NCBI RefSeq assembly: GCF_021730615.1
Contig: NZ_JAJLMN010000001.1
Location: 1,426,501 to 1,490,500 of the forward strand
Source of the DNA: Lichenibacterium dinghuense
Lineage (GTDB): Bacteria; Pseudomonadota; Alphaproteobacteria; Rhizobiales; Beijerinckiaceae
DNA: 64,000 bases
Reading direction: 5' to 3'
Below are positions 27,182-35,303 of this stretch, piece after piece. Both the position numbers and the translations under genes were made by a program. How positions within the stretch are numbered: the first letter of the stretch is position 1; each line of letters opens with the position of its first letter. The notes under the pieces were generated by a model. It was given only the letters and a program-made list of their open reading frames with translations, had not been told where the DNA came from and searched no databases.

Positions 27182-28378
27182 TTGGCGAACATGGGTACAG
27201 CGCGCGGCGAGAAGCTCGGCGTGGCGATCGTGGGGCTCGGCGGCGCCGTGGCGACGACGGCGGTCGCGGGGATCGAGGCCATCAAGGCCGGGTCCAACCA
27301 GCTCGACGGGCTGCCCCTCGCCCATCTCAGCGTGGCGGGCCTCGCCGACTACAAGGACATCGTGTTCGGCGGCTGGGACGTCAACGGCGTCGACCTCGCG
27401 GCCGCGGCCGAGGAACACGGCGTGCTCGGCAAGGCCGACAACGCCGCCGCCGGAACGATGAAGGCGATGACGCCCTGGAAGGCCGTCGCCAGCCAGAAGT
27501 TCTGCAAGAACATCGTCGGGCGCAACATGACGGCGGCGGGCAGCCACCGCGAGGCCGTCGAGATGATCTCGGACGACCTGCGCCGCTTCAAGCAGGAGAA
27601 CGGCCTCGACCGCGTCGTGGTGGTCAACCTCGCCTCGACCGAGGCCTGGCCCGACCTGTCGCTCGACACGCTGAACAGCGTCCAGGCCTTCGAGCGCGGG
27701 CTCGACGACAGCAGCGAGGCGATCGGCCCGGCGATGCTCTACGCCTACGCGGCCATCGCCAGCGGCTGCGGCTACGGCAACTTCACGCCGAGCGTCGCCG
27801 CCGACGTGCCGGCGCTGACGAGCTTCGCCAAGGACCGCAACGTCGCGGTCGCGGGCAAAGACGGTAAGACCGGCCAGACCATGATGAAGACCGTGATCGC
27901 ACCGGCCCTGAAGGCGCGCGCGCTCCACGTCGACGGCTGGTTCTCGACCAACATCCTCGGCAACCGCGACGGCTTCGCCCTGCGCGACCCGAACTCGCTC
28001 CAGTCCAAGCTCAACACCAAGGGCTGCGTGCTGGAGGACATCCTCGGCTACCCGGTCGAGGACCATCTCGTCGACATCCGCTACTACCGCCCGCGCGGCG
28101 ACGACAAGGAGGCCTGGGACAACGTCGACGTCACCGGCTTCCTCGGCCAGAAGATGCAGATCAAGATCAACTTCCTGTGCAAGGACTCGATCCTGGCGGC
28201 GCCGCTCGCCATCGAGATCGCGCGCGTGCTCGGCCTCGCCGGCAAGCGCGGCGACGGCGGCGTGCAGGAGCAGCTCAGCCACTTCTTCAAGGCGCCGATG
28301 ACGCGGGACGGCCGCAAGGCCGAGCACAGCTTCCACGCCCAGGAAGCCATGCTGATGGACTGGCTCAACGTCGGCTGA
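27182..28378 (+). CDS. Inositol-3-phosphate synthase (myo-inositol-1-phosphate synthase)
   Basis: Converts glucose 6-phosphate to inositol phosphate with NAD as internal redox cofactor. The 398-residue product opens with the NAD-binding stretch VAIVGLGGAVATTAVAGIEA. It also has LAHLSVAGLADYKDIVFGGWD, VVVVNLASTEAWP, VAGKDGKTGQTMMKTVIAPA and WFSTNILGNRDGFAL, the catalytic-domain signature. TTG at 27182 is chosen because GAGGG lies 6 bases upstream; ATG at 27191 is the alternative. It is the first gene of the rightward cluster, and its stop overlaps the next ATG (TGATG). Bacterial copies are uncommon in alphaproteobacteria compared with actinobacteria. Confidence 0.92.
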   Translation: MANMGTARGEKLGVAIVGLGGAVATTAVAGIEAIKAGSNQLDGLPLAHLSVAGLADYKDIVFGGWDVNGVDLAAAAEEHGVLGKADNAAAGTMKAMTPWKAVASQKFCKNIVGRNMTAAGSHREAVEMISDDLRRFKQENGLDRVVVVNLASTEAWPDLSLDTLNSVQAFERGLDDSSEAIGPAMLYAYAAIASGCGYGNFTPSVAADVPALTSFAKDRNVAVAGKDGKTGQTMMKTVIAPALKARALHVDGWFSTNILGNRDGFALRDPNSLQSKLNTKGCVLEDILGYPVEDHLVDIRYYRPRGDDKEAWDNVDVTGFLGQKMQIKINFLCKDSILAAPLAIEIARVLGLAGKRGDGGVQEQLSHFFKAPMTRDGRKAEHSFHAQEAMLMDWLNVG

Positions 28379-29298
28379 TGGATCCCGTGCAGTCGAACCA
28401 TCAGGACCCCGCGGACGCCCTCAAGGCGCTGTTCGGGGAGATCGGCGATCTCAAGCGCGTCCGCTCCGCCGGGCGCCACGGCACGATCGCGACGCGGCTG
28501 TTCCGCGCCGCGTGGTCTGAGCTCGCCGCGGGCGAGCCCGCCCCCGAGGTGGCGCGCCGCATCACCGCCCAGGCGCTGGCGGCGGCGCGCCTCGGCGACC
28601 TCGACCGGCCGCTGTTGATCGAGGCCGGCCTGTCGCCGGCCGAGGTCAACGTCGTGCTGTGCCGCGCCGTCGAGGAGATCTCCGGCCCCGTGCCCGAGCC
28701 GCTGCGCTCGGCGCTGGTGTCCGCCGTGGCGGTGCCGGCGCCGGGGCGGCCGGGCGAGCTGCCGCGCTTCGTCGGCCTCCTCGAGGATCAGCCCCGCGCC
28801 GGCGTGACCTGCCCGGGCCGCCCCCGCATCGTGCTGGAGCCCGCCGAGAGCCACGCCGAACACTGCCTCGTCGTCGCGGTCTACGGCGTGCTCCTGGCGC
28901 CGCGCTACGGCGCGGACCCCGCCACCGTGTTCCTCGCCGCGCTGGCCCACCACTTCCACAACGCCGGCATGCCGGACTCCGGCTTCACCGGCGAGATGCT
29001 GCTCGGCGACCACCTCGGCCCGGTGATGCAGCACTTCGTGGACGACGCGCTGGCCTCGCTGGAGCCCGGCCTGCGCCGGCGCGTCGCCGAGGCGCGCGCC
29101 TGCCTGCCCGACGCCGACACGCCCGAGGGCCGCGCCTTCCACGCCGCCGACACGGTCGACCGCGTGTTGGAGATCGCCCAGCACCTGCGCGCGGCCTCGC
29201 TCACTATGGACACGGTGCTGGGCGAGATGGCGCTGGTCCACGACGGCCCGGTGAAGGGCTTCCAGGACCGCGTGCTCGCCGAGATGCGCATCCCGTGA
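28378..29298 (+). CDS. HD-superfamily-like putative phosphohydrolase
   Basis: A 306-residue soluble protein. The central part has the helical His pattern of HD-fold hydrolases: ESHAEHCLVVAVYGVLLAPR, then FLAALAHHFHNAGMPDSGF and, further on, GPVMQHFVDDALASL and FHAADTVDRVLEI. Where a standard HD protein has His-Asp, this has AHHFHNA, so metal binding may differ. The N-terminal 100 residues are helical and unrecognised. In context it could remove a phosphate from an inositol-phosphate intermediate, since no inositol monophosphatase is in the cluster; that is inference. The start overlaps the previous stop, and the stop overlaps the next GTG. Confidence 0.7.
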   Translation: MDPVQSNHQDPADALKALFGEIGDLKRVRSAGRHGTIATRLFRAAWSELAAGEPAPEVARRITAQALAAARLGDLDRPLLIEAGLSPAEVNVVLCRAVEEISGPVPEPLRSALVSAVAVPAPGRPGELPRFVGLLEDQPRAGVTCPGRPRIVLEPAESHAEHCLVVAVYGVLLAPRYGADPATVFLAALAHHFHNAGMPDSGFTGEMLLGDHLGPVMQHFVDDALASLEPGLRRRVAEARACLPDADTPEGRAFHAADTVDRVLEIAQHLRAASLTMDTVLGEMALVHDGPVKGFQDRVLAEMRIP

Positions 29299-30446
29299 CC
29301 GGGGGCTGGACCGGGCTGCGCTCGCCTATCACGGGCGAAGCGCTCGGGCCCGACGGCGCTCATGCCCTGCGCGAGCCGGGCGGGCGGCGATGGCCGGTGG
29401 TCGACGGCATCCCCTACCTGCGCACCGGCCGCGAGGCGCTCGCCGAGGCGGCCCTCGCCCGCCTCGACGCGGGCGACCGCGCCGGCGCGCTCGCCGTCCT
29501 GCTGGCCGACCAGGACGACTGGTGGACCGGCCCGCCGGCCGACCCCGCCGACCTCGCGCGCCTCGTCGCCGAGGCCGACCGCCTCAGCCTGCGCGACGCC
29601 ATGGGCCTGCTCGGCTTCGGCCGCGTCGGCGACTATTTCGCCCACCGCTGGAGCGACCCGACATTCATCGCGGGCCTCGCGCTGATCGAGGCGCACCGCG
29701 CGGACCGCACCCGCTCGGCCTTCGAGCTCGCCTGCGGCATCGGCCACTACGGGCGCGAGTTCCTCCGCCGCGGTGCCACCTACGCGGGCGCGGACGTGGT
29801 CTTCGCCAAGCTGTGGCTGGCCCGCCACTGGGTGGTCGGCCGCGAGGCGCGGCTCGCCTGCTTCGACGCCGCCGCGCCCTGGCCCGTGACGCCGCCGCTG
29901 GCGGAAGGCGGCTTCGACCTCGTGCTGTGCCAGGACGCCTTCTACTTCCTGGAGCCGAAGGCGGAGATCCTGGAGCGGCTGCGCGGCCTCGTCGCCCCGG
30001 ACGGCCGGCTGCTCGTCGGCCACGTCCACAACCGCGAAGCCGAGAACTATTCGGCCGGGCGCGCCGCCACGGCGGAGGACCTAGCCGGGCTGTTCCCGGG
30101 CGCCGTCGCCTACGACGACGCGGAGCTGACGCGGGCGCTCGTGGAGGAGCGGAAGCCGGAGCCGCGACTCCTCGCCGAGCTTCGCCGCGTCGAAGCCTTC
30201 GCGCTGGCCTCGGGCGGCGAGCCGCGGCGGCTCAGCGGCGGCTACGCCGTCCCGCCCGACGCCGCGGCGCTGCGGACCAACCCGCTCTACGTGGACGGCG
30301 CGGTGCGCTTCCCGTCCGAGCGCTACGCGGCCGAATACGGGCCGCTCGCCACCTATCCCGCGGCCCTGGTCGAGCCCGCCGACGCGCTGGCCCGCGCCGC
30401 CGCGGTGCGCTGCCGCGCGCTGGTCGACCTGCCGGAGCGCTGGTGA
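29295..30446 (+). CDS. SAM-dependent methyltransferase with Trm112-like N-terminal module
   Basis: A 383-residue protein. Residues 5-40 resemble the small Trm112/UPF0434 module (LRSPITGEAL ... RRWPVVDGIPYLR) but lack the usual zinc cysteines. Residues about 135-245 are a class I methyltransferase core: motif I FELACGIGHYGREFLRRG, an acidic loop YAGADVVFAK, LACFDAAAPWP, then GFDLVLCQDAFYFLEPKAEI and APDGRLLVGHVHN. The C-terminal 130 residues are of unknown fold. GTG at 29295 overlaps the previous stop. In the cluster it would methylate a sugar, cyclitol or amide group; the target is unknown. Confidence 0.8.
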   Translation: MTGGWTGLRSPITGEALGPDGAHALREPGGRRWPVVDGIPYLRTGREALAEAALARLDAGDRAGALAVLLADQDDWWTGPPADPADLARLVAEADRLSLRDAMGLLGFGRVGDYFAHRWSDPTFIAGLALIEAHRADRTRSAFELACGIGHYGREFLRRGATYAGADVVFAKLWLARHWVVGREARLACFDAAAPWPVTPPLAEGGFDLVLCQDAFYFLEPKAEILERLRGLVAPDGRLLVGHVHNREAENYSAGRAATAEDLAGLFPGAVAYDDAELTRALVEERKPEPRLLAELRRVEAFALASGGEPRRLSGGYAVPPDAAALRTNPLYVDGAVRFPSERYAAEYGPLATYPAALVEPADALARAAAVRCRALVDLPERW

Positions 30447-31462
30447 TGGAGCCCGTCCGCTGGGGCATCGCCGGCTTCGGCTGGGTGGCGCGCGACTTCA
30501 CCCTGCCCGCCATGCTGGCGGCCGGCGATCGCCTCGCCGCCGTCTGCGACCCCGACCCCGCCGCCCGCGCCCACGCCGAATCCCTCGGCGCGCGCGCCTA
30601 CGCGACCGTCGAGGAGCTCGCCGCCGACCGGTCGGTCGAGGCCGTCTACGTGGCGACGCCGAACCACCTCCACCGCCCGATGGTCGAGGTGCTGGCCCGC
30701 GCCGGCAAGGCGATCCTGTGCGAGAAGCCCCTCGCCCACACGCTCGACGACGCGGCCGCGATGATCGCCGCCGTGGAGCGCTCGGACGGCCTCTACGGCA
30801 CGGCCTTCGACCAGCGCCACCATCCCGCCCACGTGGCGATCCGCGACGCCGTGCGGGCCGGCCGGCTCGGCACCGTCACGGCGGTCCGCATCGTCTACGC
30901 GTGCTGGCTCGGCTCCGACTGGTCGGCGGGGTCGGGCCGCGACAACTGGAGGGTCGACGCCGCCAAGGCGGGCGGCGGCGCGCTGATGGACCTCGCCCCG
31001 CACGGGCTCGACCTCGCGGGCTTCCTGCTGGGCGAGCCCTTGACCGCCGTCGCGGCCATGACGCAGAGCCGCGTGCAGGACTATGCGGTCGACGACGGCG
31101 CCCTGCTGATGGGCTCCACGGCCTCGGGCGCGCTGGCGCAGCTCCACGTCGCCTACAACCATCCCGAGACGCTGCCGCGCCGCCGCCTGGAGGTGGTGGG
31201 CACGGGCGGGCTGATGGCGGCCGGGAACACCATGGGCCAGGACCCCGGCGGCACGCTCACCTTCACGGACGCCGCCACGGGCGCGGGCGAGCCCGTGCCC
31301 TTCGATCCGAAGCTGTCCCCCTTCCTGGCGCAGGTGCGCGCCTTCGGGCACGCCCTGCGCTCGGGCGACCGCTCCGCCTTCTCGGGCGCGCGCGATCTCG
31401 CCACCATGCGCCTCCTCGACGCCGCCTACCGATCGGCGGCCGCACACACCTCCGCGAGCTGA
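30446..31462 (+). CDS. Gfo/Idh/MocA-family oxidoreductase
   Basis: NAD(P)-dependent dehydrogenase of the glucose-fructose oxidoreductase/inositol dehydrogenase family, 338 residues. The Rossmann part has VRWGIAGFGWVARDFTLPAM and VYVATPNHLHRPMVEVLARA, with the signature ILCEKPLAHTLDDAAAM that carries the catalytic Lys. The C-terminal part has GGGALMDLAPHGLDLAGFLL, with the Asp/His expected at the active site. Members act on inositols, sugars and amino-sugar nucleotides. Beside an inositol-phosphate synthase it is a good candidate to oxidise the cyclitol or the attached sugar. Its ATG overlaps the methyltransferase stop (TGATG). Confidence 0.88.
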   Translation: MEPVRWGIAGFGWVARDFTLPAMLAAGDRLAAVCDPDPAARAHAESLGARAYATVEELAADRSVEAVYVATPNHLHRPMVEVLARAGKAILCEKPLAHTLDDAAAMIAAVERSDGLYGTAFDQRHHPAHVAIRDAVRAGRLGTVTAVRIVYACWLGSDWSAGSGRDNWRVDAAKAGGGALMDLAPHGLDLAGFLLGEPLTAVAAMTQSRVQDYAVDDGALLMGSTASGALAQLHVAYNHPETLPRRRLEVVGTGGLMAAGNTMGQDPGGTLTFTDAATGAGEPVPFDPKLSPFLAQVRAFGHALRSGDRSAFSGARDLATMRLLDAAYRSAAAHTSAS

Positions 31463-31464
31463 CC

Positions 31465-33009
31465 ATGAACCAACTGCCGGCCGATCTCCCCGAGGCGGCC
31501 CGACGCTACATCGAGGGCCTGCCCAAGGGGCGCTTCGCGGGCTTCTCCATGACCCCGCTCGACGACACGGGCGTGCCGGCCTGGATGGTGGGGCTGTTCC
31601 TCGACGAGTCGCACGGGCTCAAGGGCGCCATGCCGTCCGGCTACGGCTACGGCACCACCGACGCCCAGGCGATCATCGGCGCCGTGGCCGAGATCGCCGA
31701 GATGATCTGCCCGACGCTGCGCCTGCGCGAGGAGCCGCGCCGGATCGACAGCTACGACGACCTCGTGCGCGAGTTCGGCCGCGACCGGGTCGCCGACCCG
31801 CTGACGCTCGGCCTGCCCGCCGGCAGCCCGGTGACGCGCGCGACGCCTCTCGCCTGGATCGAGGCAACCCGCGCCCGCGACGGGGCCCGCGTCTGGGTGC
31901 CGATGGACGTCGCGGCCTGCGACTTCTTCGAGCTGCCGGACGGCTACCAGCCCTTCACGACGCTGATCACCAACGGCCTCGGCGCCGGGCCGGACGTCGA
32001 ATGGGCGGTCGGCCACGGGCTGCTGGAATGCCTGCAGCGCGACGGCAACGGCCTGCTGTTCCGCGCGCTCGACGCCGGCGTGCTGCTCGACCTCGAGGGA
32101 GCCGACGTCGGCGAGGACGCCCGCGCCCTGCTGTCGAAGCTCGACCGGCTCGGCATCGAGGTGCTGCCGAAGTTCGCCACCGACGAGTTCGGCCTGACCA
32201 ACCTCTACGTCGTCGGCCACGACCGCGGGACCCCGCGGGTGCCGATCATGCTCTCCGCCTGCGGCGAGGCCTGTGACCCCGACCCGCGCCGCGCCCTCCA
32301 CAAGGCGCTCCTGGAATTCTGCTCGGCGCGCGTGCGCAAGACCTACGGCCACGGCCCGCTCGGCGAAGCGCTCTCCGTGGCGCCGCCCGGCTACGTCGAC
32401 GACTTCGTCCGCACCGCGCTCCCCAGCCTGGAGCTGGAGGAGAGCCGCGCGCTCCGCGCCATGATGGACTGGACCGACATGGGCGCGGCCGACCTCAAGC
32501 GGGCGCTGGACGCCTCGGTCTTCTCGGTGAAGTCGCGCAAGCCCTTCGCGAGCCTGCCCGGCGCGGGCCTGCCGCCCTCGACGGAGCCCTCCGACACGCG
32601 CTCCCGCGGCCGCATCGCCCGGGAGCGGCTGGAGGCGGCCGGCTTCGACGTGCTCTACGTCGACTGCTCGCCGCGGGACGGCGCCTTCGGCGTCGTCAAG
32701 GTCATCGTGCCGAACCTCGAGGTCGAGACGATGAGCTACTACCGCATCGGCGAGCGCAACACCCGCAAGCTGATCGAGCGGGGCTCGCCGCTGATCGTGT
32801 TCGGCGAGGAGACGGAGGCGCGCCGCCCCGTGCGCCTGTCGCCTGAGGCGATCGAGCGCCTCCGCCCGCTGACGGGCGGCCGCCAGCCCCTGTTCGACAC
32901 GGCCGAGGCCGACCGCGTCGTCGGCCCGCTCTACCCGCTCTACCGCGAGCCCGAGGCGCACCACGTCGCCTACCGTCTGGAGCAGCGCGCCAAGCGGGGC
33001 GCCCGATGA
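31465..33009 (+). CDS. YcaO-like ATP-dependent amide-activating protein
   Basis: YcaO enzymes use ATP to activate amide bonds, making azolines, amidines or thioamides. The 514-residue product shows the family markers: MPSGYGYGTTDAQAIIGAVA with AEIAEMICPT, then LITNGLGAGPDVEWAVGHGL followed by LECLQRDGNG, which correspond to the conserved SNGxAAG ... E-x-x-ERD ATP/Mg site, and late on GVVKVIVPNLEVETMSYYRI. The C-terminus is not the PxPxP type of some azoline cyclases. No short precursor-peptide gene, dehydrogenase or RRE partner is adjacent, so a peptide product is not indicated. Its ATGA overlap couples it to the TIM-barrel gene. Confidence 0.85.
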   Translation: MNQLPADLPEAARRYIEGLPKGRFAGFSMTPLDDTGVPAWMVGLFLDESHGLKGAMPSGYGYGTTDAQAIIGAVAEIAEMICPTLRLREEPRRIDSYDDLVREFGRDRVADPLTLGLPAGSPVTRATPLAWIEATRARDGARVWVPMDVAACDFFELPDGYQPFTTLITNGLGAGPDVEWAVGHGLLECLQRDGNGLLFRALDAGVLLDLEGADVGEDARALLSKLDRLGIEVLPKFATDEFGLTNLYVVGHDRGTPRVPIMLSACGEACDPDPRRALHKALLEFCSARVRKTYGHGPLGEALSVAPPGYVDDFVRTALPSLELEESRALRAMMDWTDMGAADLKRALDASVFSVKSRKPFASLPGAGLPPSTEPSDTRSRGRIARERLEAAGFDVLYVDCSPRDGAFGVVKVIVPNLEVETMSYYRIGERNTRKLIERGSPLIVFGEETEARRPVRLSPEAIERLRPLTGGRQPLFDTAEADRVVGPLYPLYREPEAHHVAYRLEQRAKRGAR

Positions 33010-33890
33010 GCCTGCGCTTCGCCTACAACACCAACGGCACGAGCTCGCACCGGCTCGACGACGCGCTGATGCTGATGGCCGAGACCGGCTATGCCGGCGT
33101 GGCCCTGACGCTCGACCACAACCACTTCGACCCCTTCGCCACCACTTGGCGGGCGGATGCCGAGAAGCTGGCGAAGCGCCTGCGGGGCCTCGGCTTCGGC
33201 TCGGTGATCGAGACGGGCGCCCGCTACCTGCTCGACCCCCGCGCCAAGCACGAGCCGACCCTCGTCACGGCCGACCCGGCCGGGCGGGCGCGGCGCATCG
33301 CCTTCCTGCACCGCGCGATCGACATCGGCGAGATCCTCGGCTCCGAGGCCGTGTCGTTCTGGGCCGGCGTGCCGAAGCCGGGCGTCGATCCCGACGAGGC
33401 GCGGGACTGGCTGCGCGCCGGGCTCGAACAGGTGGTGGCCTATGCGGGCCGGCGCGGCGTCGTGGCGGCGCTGGAGCCCGAGCCCGGCATGCTGGTCGAG
33501 ACCGTCGACGACTACGCGGAGCTGGCCCGCGACCTGCCCGGCCTGAAGCTCGCGCTCGACACCGGCCACCTCCTCGTCACCGGCGAGCGCGACCCCGCGG
33601 CGGCCGTCGCCGAGTTCAAGGACCGGCTCGGCACCGTGTCGATCGAGGACATGCGCCGCGGCGAGCACGTCCACCTGCCCTTCGGCGAGGGCGACATGGA
33701 CGTGCCGGCCCTGCTCGACGGCCTCGACGCCGCGGGCTTCGGCGGCCTCGTCTGCGTGGAGCTGTCGCGCGACGGGCACCGGGCCGACCTGATGATCCCG
33801 CAGGCCTTCTCCTATCTCAGCCTGTGCCGCGGCAACGTCCGCGCGGCGCCGAGCGCGGGCGAACCCGCCGGGCGGGAGGATCTGCACTGA
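33006..33890 (+). CDS. Xylose-isomerase-like TIM-barrel protein (sugar phosphate isomerase/epimerase family)
   Basis: A 294-residue AP-endonuclease-2/xylose-isomerase-fold protein. It opens LRFAYNTNGTSSHRLDDALM. Candidate metal ligands are in VVAALEPEPGMLVETVDDYA (Glu), LKLALDTGHLLVTG (Asp/His), VSIEDMRRGEHVHLPFGEGD (Asp/His) and GLVCVELSRDGH (Glu). Relatives include IolE/IolI inosose dehydratases and isomerases, and sugar epimerases. Next to inositol-phosphate synthase and a Gfo/Idh/MocA enzyme, an action on an oxidised cyclitol or sugar is plausible. ATG overlaps the ycaO-like stop; its own stop overlaps the next ATG. Confidence 0.85.
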   Translation: MSLRFAYNTNGTSSHRLDDALMLMAETGYAGVALTLDHNHFDPFATTWRADAEKLAKRLRGLGFGSVIETGARYLLDPRAKHEPTLVTADPAGRARRIAFLHRAIDIGEILGSEAVSFWAGVPKPGVDPDEARDWLRAGLEQVVAYAGRRGVVAALEPEPGMLVETVDDYAELARDLPGLKLALDTGHLLVTGERDPAAAVAEFKDRLGTVSIEDMRRGEHVHLPFGEGDMDVPALLDGLDAAGFGGLVCVELSRDGHRADLMIPQAFSYLSLCRGNVRAAPSAGEPAGREDLH

Positions 33891-35122
33891 TGAGGGTCTG
33901 CTTCGTGTCGCGGCGCTTCTTCCCCGCCATCTCGGGGATGAGCGTCTACGCCGTGAACCTGCTGCGCGAGCTCCTGCGCGCGGGCCACGACGTCACCATG
34001 GTGAGCCAGTACCGCGGCGACGCCTTCGGCACGCGCGTCTACGGCGGCGGCCCGCCCCCCGCCGTGCCGGGCGTGCGCGTGATCGGCCTCGAACAGCTCG
34101 GCGAGCAGTCGACCGGCGACTTCGAGCGCGACATCGACACGATGGTCGAGACGGTCGCGGCCGAGCACGCGCGCCAGCCCTTCGACCTCCTCCACGCGCA
34201 ATACGGCTACCCCACCGGCTGGGCGACGCTTCTCGCGGCGCGCAGGCTGGGCATCCCCTGCGTGGTGAGCATCCAGGGCGGCGACGGCCACTGGGTCGGC
34301 TCCTGCTGCGAGACGCACCGGCGCGCCATGGTGGAGGTGCTGAACCACGCCAACGCGCTGCTGATCGGCGGGGAAAGCTTCATCGACGAGGTGACGGAGC
34401 GGCTCGGCACGCGCCGCGACCGCTTCACGGTGGTGCCGGGCGCCGTCGACACCGAGCGCTTCCGCCCCCGCGACGAGGCCCGCGTCGGCGACGCCGCCGA
34501 CCCCGTGCGCTTCCTGTACCACGGCCGCGTCGACCGCCGGAAAGGCGCGCTCGACTTCCTCGACGCCCTCGGCCTCCTGCGCGACCGCGGCCTGCCCTTC
34601 CGGGGCATCGTGTCCGGCATCGGCCCGGACGTCGACCCCTGCCGCGAGCGGGTCGGCGCGCTGGGGCTCGGCGAGCACGTGGAGTTCACCGGCTACGCCG
34701 ACTACGACGCCGTGCCGGCGCTCTACCGGGACGCCGACGTCTTCGCCTCGCCGACCTACATGGAGGGCTTCTCCAACACGATCCTGGAGGCCATGGCGTC
34801 GGGCCTGCCCAACGTGTCCTGCCGGGCCGTGGGCGTGGTGGACTGCCTGCGGGACGGCGAGAACGGGCTGCTGACCGAGCCCGGCGACGTGCCGGCCCAC
34901 GCCGACGCGCTCGCGGCCATGATCCTCGACCCCGCCCTGCGCCGCCGCATCGCCCGCGCCGGGCTGGAGGAGTGCCGGCGCGTCTACTCGTGGCAGGCGG
35001 TCGGGGCCCGCATCATGGCGGTCTACGCCCGCGTGGTGCACGAGAAGCCCGACACGGACTTCGACCCCGTGCTGCCCGTCGCCGCCGACTGCCGCTACCG
35101 GGCCGAGCCGCACCTGCTGTGA
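33890..35122 (+). CDS. Family 4 glycosyltransferase (MshA-like in context)
   Basis: A 410-residue GT-B-fold retaining glycosyltransferase. The N-terminal acceptor domain has RRFFPAISGMSVYAVNLLRE and LLHAQYGYPTGWATLL. The donor domain has VVPGAVDTERFRP, FLYHGRVDRRKGALDFLDAL and the E-x7-E motif in SPTYMEGFSNTILEAMASGL. MshA of mycothiol synthesis belongs to the same family and joins a sugar to inositol phosphate; here the cluster starts with an inositol-phosphate synthase and ends with a PIG-L deacetylase, which is why an MshA-like role is suggested. The donor could be UDP-GlcNAc or another UDP-sugar; sequence does not settle it. Confidence 0.88.
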   Translation: MRVCFVSRRFFPAISGMSVYAVNLLRELLRAGHDVTMVSQYRGDAFGTRVYGGGPPPAVPGVRVIGLEQLGEQSTGDFERDIDTMVETVAAEHARQPFDLLHAQYGYPTGWATLLAARRLGIPCVVSIQGGDGHWVGSCCETHRRAMVEVLNHANALLIGGESFIDEVTERLGTRRDRFTVVPGAVDTERFRPRDEARVGDAADPVRFLYHGRVDRRKGALDFLDALGLLRDRGLPFRGIVSGIGPDVDPCRERVGALGLGEHVEFTGYADYDAVPALYRDADVFASPTYMEGFSNTILEAMASGLPNVSCRAVGVVDCLRDGENGLLTEPGDVPAHADALAAMILDPALRRRIARAGLEECRRVYSWQAVGARIMAVYARVVHEKPDTDFDPVLPVAADCRYRAEPHLL

Positions 35123-35137
35123 TGTCGGGAGCTTCCC

Positions 35138-35290
35138 CGCTCATCCCCGCGCAGGCGGGGATCCAGCGCACGGAGGCGGCCGAAGGTCGTCGATCTTCCG
35201 CCGGGGTGCGCCCTGCCGCCACCGTCGGCGAGACGGACGGCCTCTGGCCGACATGCTCGCGCTGGATCCCCGCCTGCGCGGGGATGAGCG
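35138..35290. repeat. REP-like element with perfect 32-bp inverted arms
   Basis: Left arm 35138-35169 and right arm 35259-35290 are exact reverse complements, separated by 89 bases. Each arm also contains its own CCCCGC-GCAG-GCGGGG hairpin. Palindromes with this CATCCCCGC...GCGGGGATCCAG core are widespread between genes in alphaproteobacteria. The element separates the seven-gene coupled run from the PIG-L gene. Confidence 0.85.
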
Positions 35291-35303
35291 GTGGAGACGC
35301 CTG

